This document shows, in pieces, positions 1 through 5,697 of a DNA stretch of 64,000 nt. Made by a program: the position numbers and the translations under genes. The notes below the pieces were generated by a model. The model was not told the DNA's origin. It was given only the letters and a program-made list of their open reading frames with translations, and did no database searches. Origin of the DNA: a virus; the IMG/VR virus record IMGVR_UViG_3300033155_000498, positions 1 to 64,000 of that record. The stretch is one strand, 5' to 3'. Position 1 is the stretch's first letter, and the number at the start of each line of letters is the position of its first letter.

Positions 1-1041
1 GCTGAATTTGCGTGTATCTGTAGCATACGCTTTGTCATCAGCAGTGGGACTCATTCGATATGACCATTTACCGCTTTTATTCTTCTTTGTAAGAGTTCTA
101 TAGTCCGGGGTAACGGTCTCGTGATATATCTGCCCATTGGCAGTAGCAAGGAACGGGCTTGCACAATCAAAACTAATTGTAAAATCAGGATTATGTGTGC
201 GTCGAACTGCGCGTTGCAATGCTGTTAGTAATACCGCCCATTCTAGTTTACTTGTTCCTAAGAAATGCATCCAATCTTGTTTGCCTTCTTCAAGTAAACC
301 ATCATGTATCAATGTTATTACTCTTTTAATAGCTAGGTGTGGATCTGCCATGTTAGCACCACCCATTGCCCAGCCTTTAAAATACTTTTCGTGTTTGGTC
401 GGATCGCTGTACTCTTTCATTTCTTCGTACCAACGATCTGCTTCACTATGGTTACCACCTTGTAACACGTTAAGAAACTTTGCATCGTTTGTTGCATGTT
501 TCATAAAGTATTCGTGATTATACCTTGTTGCTTGTACTGCATCATCGTAACTATGTATGCCTGACTTCTTAGCAGACTCTGGATTAGTAAATGTCCACGT
601 CGGAATATCAAGTGTCATGCTATAATCACTAATGCTGCATAACCATTTTAATACAGTGCTTCTGTACTTCTCAGCTTTAGGACAATTAGGATTGTTCCAT
701 TCGCCTTCCCATACGCCCTTTGCAATTTGGAATCCGCCGGAGTCAGCTAACAATAATGTATCGCTGCTACGCTTACGGATCATATCTTCTTTAGCTACTT
801 CCTTGGTTAGATCAAGGTTGGCGTGGCCCGCCGAGTAAAGTGCCTGGTTGTACTTAAATAGACCCTTTTGGTTATTAAAGAAGTTCATCATCTCCATGTC
901 TGGAATGCCGGCTGGCATACGACTTGGTGGTACGTAGTTCGGATCGGATTGTTGCTTGCCTATATACGTGCTGTAGAAGCTACTAATGGCTGGCAGAAAT
1001 ACTGCATAATCTTTTTGTTCGTTAGTTAAGTCTTTTTTCAT
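1..1041 (-). CDS. dpdA: DpdA-like tRNA-guanine transglycosylase family protein, 3' end outside window
   Basis: The frame is open from an ATG at 1041 to base 1, so 347 codons are visible and the C-terminus is missing. Blocks of the TGT superfamily occur in order: DSGGFQ (Asp100), LQGG (about 193-196), GWAMGG (about 223-228) and FDCASP (Asp292). In bacterial TGT the first Asp helps catalysis and the second is the nucleophile in FDCVxPTR. TGT enzymes swap guanine for a 7-deazaguanine; the phage and genomic-island branch called DpdA does this in DNA. The replication-gene neighbourhood makes DNA modification more likely than tRNA modification, but that is inference. No preQ0 synthesis gene (FolE, QueD, QueE, QueC) is in the window. 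It overlaps the upstream gene by ATGA. Confidence 0.77.
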   Translation of the reverse strand, partial: MKKDLTNEQKDYAVFLPAISSFYSTYIGKQQSDPNYVPPSRMPAGIPDMEMMNFFNNQKGLFKYNQALYSAGHANLDLTKEVAKEDMIRKRSSDTLLLADSGGFQIAKGVWEGEWNNPNCPKAEKYRSTVLKWLCSISDYSMTLDIPTWTFTNPESAKKSGIHSYDDAVQATRYNHEYFMKHATNDAKFLNVLQGGNHSEADRWYEEMKEYSDPTKHEKYFKGWAMGGANMADPHLAIKRVITLIHDGLLEEGKQDWMHFLGTSKLEWAVLLTALQRAVRRTHNPDFTISFDCASPFLATANGQIYHETVTPDYRTLTKKNKSGKWSYRMSPTADDKAYATDTRKFS

Positions 1042-1292
1042 GATTTATATTTTAACATAAACATTGTTTTATTGCTATCTTTATGGAACTTTACTCCTTG
1101 AATGCCGTAGTAACCGTTGTCTACGATAAGTTTACACCCAAACTCTTCTTCAAACTGCTGTGTTGTCTTTCCGCCTGCGGTATACGCCCTGAGTGCCTTT
1201 GCTAGTAACGCCATGGATAACTCATCGCCTTCTAATATAAACGGGTAAAGGTGTTCATCTACTACATCTGCTGTTAGTTGTACTTGTTCCAT
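1038..1292 (-). CDS. Small protein of unknown function, 84 aa
   Basis: Unrecognised acidic protein without membrane segment. It ends in the ATGA that starts the DpdA-like gene and begins right at the end of the upstream small gene, so it is part of the same tightly coupled operon. The C-terminal half reads like a short beta-rich domain (GYYGIQGVKFH, MFMLKY). Confidence 0.65.
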   Translation of the reverse strand: MEQVQLTADVVDEHLYPFILEGDELSMALLAKALRAYTAGGKTTQQFEEEFGCKLIVDNGYYGIQGVKFHKDSNKTMFMLKYKS

Positions 1293-1495
1293 TATTCACA
1301 GTTCCATGTTAATCTTGTTGCTGTTTCTGCTTCTTCGGTATACACTTCCACAAACATTAATAACGATCCTACAATGTCTCTAGGCCTAGACTCGTATGGA
1401 ATTAGTGCGTATTTGTATTCGTTAAGTTCTAACCATGCTACTACCTGTTCTAAGTCAACTTTCATGTAGTTTATTTTTATACGTCTTTTATCCAT
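1292..1495 (-). CDS. Small paralogous protein A1, 67 aa
   Basis: The start is taken at the ATG at 1495, which forms TAATG with the stop of the upstream gene; a longer frame to 1537 would overlap that gene. The protein shares a spaced pattern with the product of 2221-2403: V-x-AW, then N-x-YK-x-x-L, and near the end EEA-x-x-A-x-(+)-L-x-W. The two look like copies of one gene. Function unknown. Confidence 0.62.
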   Translation of the reverse strand: MDKRRIKINYMKVDLEQVVAWLELNEYKYALIPYESRPRDIVGSLLMFVEVYTEEAETATRLTWNCE

Positions 1496-1686
1496 TATGT
1501 TTCGGCTAGTTTGTGATACGTTGACATAGCGCAACAATGATCAAACGCTGCCTGTAGTTCCGGAAACGCTTTCATTACACTAACTCTGTCATACATTCTA
1601 GCATTTGGAATACTATCCAATACACAATCGTACTCGCGCCATGCTTCTTGTTCGTACTCGGTTAGTGTTCGGTCGCCGCTTATCAT
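1495..1686 (-). CDS. Small protein of unknown function, 63 aa
   Basis: Mostly helical-looking acidic protein, linked to its neighbours by an ATGA start and a TAATG end. No known motif was recognised. Confidence 0.6.
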   Translation of the reverse strand: MISGDRTLTEYEQEAWREYDCVLDSIPNARMYDRVSVMKAFPELQAAFDHCCAMSTYHKLAET

Positions 1687-1976
1687 TTGCGTTTTATGAA
1701 TTGTCTTACTTCGCCTGTTTTCTTAGCTGGCTTCTTTCGTTTAAGCCGACGTTTGAACACGCGGCCAAACATGCCCGCGAACATAGCTTTAATTTCATAC
1801 CATGAGGCCCACCATCCGCCCATTTGATATGCACTACTATACATTATCAATCCGCCAACTGCGACAGTTAATAGTGAACTGATGTGACCGTGCCATAGTA
1901 CATTGTAGGATCCTATTCCTAGGAAAATTAAACCTAGTAGAAACCAAATCTTAGTAAGTTTGCTTGGATGAATCAT
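1683..1976 (-). CDS. Small membrane protein with basic tail, 97 aa
   Basis: Two hydrophobic stretches (about residues 9-27 and 32-48) suggest two membrane passes, followed by a strongly basic, Lys/Arg-rich C-terminus of about 30 residues (FKRRLKRKKPAKK). Starts in a TAATG junction. Function unknown; the basic tail should be cytoplasmic by the positive-inside rule. Confidence 0.62.
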   Translation of the reverse strand: MIHPSKLTKIWFLLGLIFLGIGSYNVLWHGHISSLLTVAVGGLIMYSSAYQMGGWWASWYEIKAMFAGMFGRVFKRRLKRKKPAKKTGEVRQFIKRK

Positions 1977-2224
1977 TATTCTTTATCCTTTAGTTCTGAG
2001 CTTTTAATTAATTCTACCTGCATACCGTGTGGTATTACGATAATCTTAATGTGTTTATCTTCAAATGCATCGTGGAACACTCTTGAAACATTCTCTATGA
2101 ATTTCCCAAGGGCTGCACTTGGCATATTTGCCGATCCCTCAGGTAATGTTACCAATAATGCATCGCCGTCATCAACATTTATTTTTACTACGTCATCTAG
2201 TGTAACGTTAAATTCGTCTGTCAT
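1976..2224 (-). CDS. Small protein of unknown function, 82 aa
   Basis: The ATG at 2224 is preferred over the one at 2236 because it makes an ATGA overlap with the stop of the upstream gene, the usual junction in this operon. Acidic protein with a central VTLPEGSANMPS stretch and a likely beta strand IKIIVIP. Not recognised. Confidence 0.62.
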   Translation of the reverse strand: MTDEFNVTLDDVVKINVDDGDALLVTLPEGSANMPSAALGKFIENVSRVFHDAFEDKHIKIIVIPHGMQVELIKSSELKDKE

Positions 2225-2403
2225 ATTGTTTTCCATTTTAGTTTAAATGCTACTTGTGCTTCTTCGTCCGGGACTTTCCATGCGCTAATAGGTACGAATA
2301 ATGTAGGATGAGTTACTGACTGTCCCATTAACGTACATTTGTAATTATTAGCTTGCATCCAAGCTGTAACTTCGAGCGCATTAGCAGATGTCTTAAAAAT
2401 CAT
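2221..2403 (-). CDS. Small paralogous protein A2, 60 aa
   Basis: Paralogue of the product of 1292-1495 by the shared AW...NxYK...EEA...W pattern with nearly the same spacing (44-45 residues from AW to the last W). The start at 2403 follows the upstream stop by 4 nt; a start at 2430 would overlap more. Function unknown. Confidence 0.58.
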   Translation of the reverse strand: MIFKTSANALEVTAWMQANNYKCTLMGQSVTHPTLFVPISAWKVPDEEAQVAFKLKWKTI

Positions 2404-2407
2404 TATA

Positions 2408-2746
2408 CTACGAAGCGCCGCCTGTTCCAACTATTAAATTCTTTAACAGGTAATACCGTTCCCATGCATCTTTTAAGGATTCGTTGTCGGTTTCTACGCC
2501 TTCAACAACTTCGAAGTAGTGCCGTTCCCAAGCTGGCTTTCTATCTATTTGTGCTTGTTGTTTCTCGGTGAGATTGCGGATTGTTTTAATCTGTTCCCAT
2601 GCATCGTTTAACGCAGGATTATCCCGTCGAATCTTTTCCATCGCGCTCAATGAGTTTTCAATCATCTCAGCTTCAATCTTAGCTGCAATTTCTTCTTCAG
2701 TTAACCCTTCTAACGAATCTATGTCTGGTATCACTTGTTGATTCAT
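2408..2746 (-). CDS. DAWxKYQ-family small protein with two repeats, 112 aa
   Basis: First gene downstream in a tandem array of related genes. It has two copies of the family signature: RRDNPALNDAWEQIKTIRNL near residues 40-60 and a second, weaker DNESLKDAWERYYLLKNL near the C-terminus. The start is the ATG of a TAATG junction at 2746. A longer frame starting MGEISNYIKV at 2788 is only the upstream signature read in another frame. Largely helical; function unknown. Confidence 0.65.
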   Translation of the reverse strand: MNQQVIPDIDSLEGLTEEEIAAKIEAEMIENSLSAMEKIRRDNPALNDAWEQIKTIRNLTEKQQAQIDRKPAWERHYFEVVEGVETDNESLKDAWERYYLLKNLIVGTGGAS

Positions 2747-2961
2747 TATTTCCTTGCTAACTTTAATGTAATTTGATATTTCTCCCATGCGTCTTGGACT
2801 GCTGGGTGTGTTAAGCGCATTATTTCTTCTGCTTGGTCAGCCACTTCTCGCACTAACAACTTATTTTCAAGATCATCAATCTTTTGAGAGTCACCCGCTT
2901 CTACTTCGTACATTTCTTCAATCATATCTGTATCGATTTCTTTATACGTATAAACGTTCAC
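2746..2961 (-). CDS. DAWxKYQ-family small protein, 71 aa, GTG start
   Basis: The likely start is GTG at 2961, forming GTGA with the upstream stop; the apparent ATG at 3000 lies inside the neighbour's signature. A Met/Glu-rich helical N-terminal part precedes the C-terminal signature LTHPAVQDAWEKYQITLKL. Function unknown. Confidence 0.6.
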   Translation of the reverse strand: MNVYTYKEIDTDMIEEMYEVEAGDSQKIDDLENKLLVREVADQAEEIMRLTHPAVQDAWEKYQITLKLARK

Positions 2962-3194
2962 GGCTTCACCATCTTTAAAACAGTTTGATATTTGTCCCAT
3001 GCATCTTTCAATGCTGGGTATGATAATCTCAATAACTCTGCTTCTTTCTGTTCTAATTTTGCTGATAGTATTTCATTGCGGAGTTTAGCATTTTCTATCT
3101 TGTTTAGATCAGCTGCTGGGTCGAGTCGAGCCTTAGCTTCTTCTAACTCTTTATGCATTCGCTGTTCAAGTACCCATGGATCTGTAGTGCTCAT
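2958..3194 (-). CDS. DAWxKYQ-family small protein, 78 aa
   Basis: Starts with ATGA at 3194. A coiled-coil-like charged segment (KLRNEILSAKLEQKEAELL) leads into the C-terminal signature YPALKDAWDKYQTVLKM. The shape, helix then signature at the extreme C-terminus, is that of the neighbouring genes. Function unknown. Confidence 0.65.
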   Translation of the reverse strand: MSTTDPWVLEQRMHKELEEAKARLDPAADLNKIENAKLRNEILSAKLEQKEAELLRLSYPALKDAWDKYQTVLKMVKP

Positions 3195-3394
3195 TCTACT
3201 AACCTTAATATAGTTTGATATTTGTCCCAAGCATCCAGCAATGCTGGATTTTCATCTCGCAATTTTGCCTGGCCCGACGATTTCATCTTGTATTCTAAAA
3301 GCTCAAGTTTAAGAGAGTGTATTTTATTGTCACGCTTATCAATGATATCGCCATCTACATCGTATTCCATACCATCTGCTAACCATTCACTCAT
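3191..3394 (-). CDS. DAWxKYQ-family small protein, 67 aa
   Basis: ATGA start at 3394. Predicted helix (IHSLKLELLEYKMKSSG) followed by the signature RDENPALLDAWDKYQTILRL at the end. Function unknown. Confidence 0.65.
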   Translation of the reverse strand: MSEWLADGMEYDVDGDIIDKRDNKIHSLKLELLEYKMKSSGQAKLRDENPALLDAWDKYQTILRLVE

Positions 3395-3600
3395 TTTGCT
3401 GACAACCTTTTAGTTGCTTGAAACTTTTCATACAAATCTTGCAATGCAGGGTTTTGTCTGCGTAACTCTGCATCCCATTCCAGATGTTGTTCAAGTGTAT
3501 CAATACGTTCTTCAAGCATTTTAAAAACACTTTCGTAAGAGTCACCTGCTGAAACACCTGAAAGTCTATTAGTAGCCATATGAGTAACAGTGTTAGCCAC
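3391..3600 (-). CDS. DAWxKYQ-family small protein, 69 aa
   Basis: A divergent member: the signature reads RRQNPALQDLYEKFQATKRL, with LYEKF replacing AWDKY. It starts at 3600, overlapping the upstream gene by 8 nt; a second ATG at 3579 is possible. A heptad-like segment (MLEERIDTLEQHLEW) precedes the signature. Confidence 0.6.
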   Translation of the reverse strand: MANTVTHMATNRLSGVSAGDSYESVFKMLEERIDTLEQHLEWDAELRRQNPALQDLYEKFQATKRLSAK

Positions 3601-3907
3601 TATTTTCTAGTTCACCTAGAGCGTCGTCTGATTTCTTAACTAATGTGTACACCATTTGATACTGATCATACAACTCCTGCAATGCAGGATTGTTCTTGCG
3701 AAGTACTGCTTCGGTATCTTGCTGAAATGTCATCGCTTCGAGTTGTAACTTTAGATTATCAACTGTTAATTTTAATTCCGTTAGTTCATACCCGGGTTGT
3801 ATATCAATTACTAGCTTGTTGCCACCCTGGTGATTGTTTAAGGTTCCGTCGTACTCTTGTCGATGCTCAACATTAATAAACTGCTGGTCTCCCCTAATAT
3901 CAATCAT
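3593..3907 (-). CDS. DAWxKYQ-family protein, 104 aa
   Basis: First gene after the sliding clamp. The start at 3907 is one base beyond the clamp stop codon. The signature is RKNNPALQELYDQYQMVYTL (about residues 70-90), followed here by an extra tail. A heptad-like helix (LTELKLTVDNLKLQLEAM) precedes it. Its position suggests co-transcription with the clamp; function unknown. Confidence 0.62.
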   Translation of the reverse strand: MIDIRGDQQFINVEHRQEYDGTLNNHQGGNKLVIDIQPGYELTELKLTVDNLKLQLEAMTFQQDTEAVLRKNNPALQELYDQYQMVYTLVKKSDDALGELENSG

Positions 3908-3908
3908 G

Positions 3909-4631
3909 TTACTTACTCTGCGCTGGCAGAATGTATGTGTATTCTGCAATACCGCTATCAACAATAATTTGTGCTGCGCCGTCATCACTGATGCGTAGTA
4001 CCTTATCGCCCGGAAGGCCAAGAATGTTAATAACGTGTGCAATAGGCCAGTGCCAGCTACGTTTTAATTCGCCTTCAACACCAGCTGCAAATATAAAGTT
4101 ACCAGCATGTGTGCTGTGGTCGCCAAAGTAAAATACAAGGTTGCTGTCTTCTGTCTTTGCAATAAAAGTACTTTCGTTTGGGTTAGCCATTGCTTGAAAC
4201 TTCAAACGCTGAATGCTTGCAACTGTTGGTTCAAGCTCAACGTTCCATGACACACCTTTAAACTTAACGGTTTTAAGTTGGTCTTCAACAATCTCTTTAC
4301 TCATAAACCTGTAGTCGTTTGTAAAGTCGCCTGCTGCGTTCTTGAAGTTCATGCTAACTGGACCTTTAACTGCATCCTGTTTAACAGTAATAGTAGCATT
4401 TGTTAAGTACTCGTCAATGCCAAGAATCGTTTTAAGCGTTGACATGTTTGGCATACCAAACGTTCCCTTAAACTCTGAAATTGGATTATGAAATGTTGCC
4501 GTAATAACTACGCTATGATCTTCTGCTAGACCCTCAACGGTTGTTTCGGTGTCTGTACCATTAACCTTAACTAGGTCAATACAACCCAAATCGTGTGTAT
4601 GGGTAATTAAATCTTTTAAATTATCAATCAT
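3909..4631 (-). CDS. 45: Sliding clamp, T4 gp45-like, 240 aa
   Basis: Matches the T4 gp45 clamp in size (T4: 228 aa) and overall pattern: strand-rich, with FKGTFGMPNMSTLKTIL near residue 55 and the clamp-like ending ISDDGAAQIIVDSG. gp45 is a trimeric ring that tethers DNA polymerase and, in T4, also activates late transcription through gp33/gp55. The gene is preceded by AGAGGA and a sigma-70 promoter (4655-4683). Nearby gp43 and distant gp44 support the call. I did not see gp62. Confidence 0.8.
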   Translation of the reverse strand: MIDNLKDLITHTHDLGCIDLVKVNGTDTETTVEGLAEDHSVVITATFHNPISEFKGTFGMPNMSTLKTILGIDEYLTNATITVKQDAVKGPVSMNFKNAAGDFTNDYRFMSKEIVEDQLKTVKFKGVSWNVELEPTVASIQRLKFQAMANPNESTFIAKTEDSNLVFYFGDHSTHAGNFIFAAGVEGELKRSWHWPIAHVINILGLPGDKVLRISDDGAAQIIVDSGIAEYTYILPAQSK

Positions 4632-4654
4632 TATTATTCCTCTTATATTCTACA

Positions 4655-4683
4655 ATTATACTTGAATTAGTAAATTTAATCAA
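4655..4683 (-). promoter_or_regulatory. Sigma-70 promoter of the clamp operon
   Basis: On the minus strand TTGATT (4683-4678), 17 nt, TATAAT (4660-4655). It overlaps the last codons of the methyltransferase gene and lies just upstream of gp45. Confidence 0.7.
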
Positions 4684-5696
4684 GGCTTTTGATTAAATTT
4701 TTTATTATACTCGATAGATCTGGTTGGGTCGTATTCGGGTTTTACTATCGGGTCACGTTTTATCTCCCCTACTGTCTTACCGCTTTTTATTGATGTAAGC
4801 TCGCCGGGCTTCTTAAGTGCAAGCCAAGAAACACTATCGGTTGCTACTGCATCAATAATTTTAAAATCATAACATTCGCATATTTTCTCTAGCATAGCGC
4901 CGGGTGTGAAACAATAGTTGCCACTTTCAAAAAGTCTCGCTCCAGCAGGTAAATCACAATTGTTGTATGTAAACATTAAATGACCACCTGGTTTCAATAA
5001 CTCAAATGATTCAGTTAAATATTGCTTAATAACGTCCAGTGGTTTAAAGTGCATAAAGTGTTCCATAACTATTAATCCCACTTGCCCTGAGGGAATCGAA
5101 TTAGTAAGAAACTGTTCTTTATTCTCATCGATCGCTTTAAAACGAATTTCGTTATACAGCCCATCTTCTAAATTCTCTTTAAGCCAGTTAGTAATATCAC
5201 ACTGTTCTGCAACATATAAAATGCTTGTGGCTTTCATAGCGTCGAAGAACCTAAGTGAATTGGGTCTAACGTATAATGTTGGATACTGCCATGACGAGAA
5301 TTTACGTATTAACGTATTGAACTTATGGGCAGCTACACTGTCATCAGCAAATTGATCTAGGTCACGACACTTCTGTGCTTGCTCCTGATTAAACCAATTC
5401 TTACTCTCGTCATACATATCATAACTATCGCCGAGCGGCTCTTTAGCTAACTCTTGCATTAAGTCATGCGCGGTTGCTTGCGTTTCGTTGATATGTTCGA
5501 CTAATGATGTAACATCGTTAAGGATATCGTCAATGTCGTTACTAACTAGATCGGCTTCCACTAAGTGTTCACCAGCACCAAATTTATCGATGTTGTCTCT
5601 AATTTGCGAAAGTTTATTGCTAAGTTCTAATAGCTCTGGAGTAACATTCCATGCATCAATAGTTCGCTTTTGTAATAGTAGATCGCTTAATTTCAT
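4680..5696 (-). CDS. Class I SAM-dependent methyltransferase-like protein, 338 aa
   Basis: The start at 5696 is one base beyond the gp43 stop. The N-terminal 120 residues are helical and charged. The C-terminal half has the late part of a Rossmann methyltransferase: a VGLIVMEHFMHF strand/helix and LLKPGGHLMFTYNN, the typical post-motif III 'LkPGG' turn. The early SAM-binding glycine motif is not clear (TSILYVAEQC occupies that place), so activity is uncertain. Lying between polymerase and clamp, it may modify DNA or a protein; no target is visible. Confidence 0.62.
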   Translation of the reverse strand: MKLSDLLLQKRTIDAWNVTPELLELSNKLSQIRDNIDKFGAGEHLVEADLVSNDIDDILNDVTSLVEHINETQATAHDLMQELAKEPLGDSYDMYDESKNWFNQEQAQKCRDLDQFADDSVAAHKFNTLIRKFSSWQYPTLYVRPNSLRFFDAMKATSILYVAEQCDITNWLKENLEDGLYNEIRFKAIDENKEQFLTNSIPSGQVGLIVMEHFMHFKPLDVIKQYLTESFELLKPGGHLMFTYNNCDLPAGARLFESGNYCFTPGAMLEKICECYDFKIIDAVATDSVSWLALKKPGELTSIKSGKTVGEIKRDPIVKPEYDPTRSIEYNKKFNQKP

Positions 5697-5697
5697 T

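Noticed and set aside
1-1041. Empty left end of the window
   Set aside because: A minus-strand frame runs off the edge without a stop and has clear transglycosylase motifs.
2747-3230. Upstream extensions starting MGQISNYIKV or MGEISNYIKV on several small genes
   Set aside because: They are the DAWDKYQTxLxL signature of the previous gene read in another frame; junction starts (ATGA, TAATG, GTGA) are better supported.
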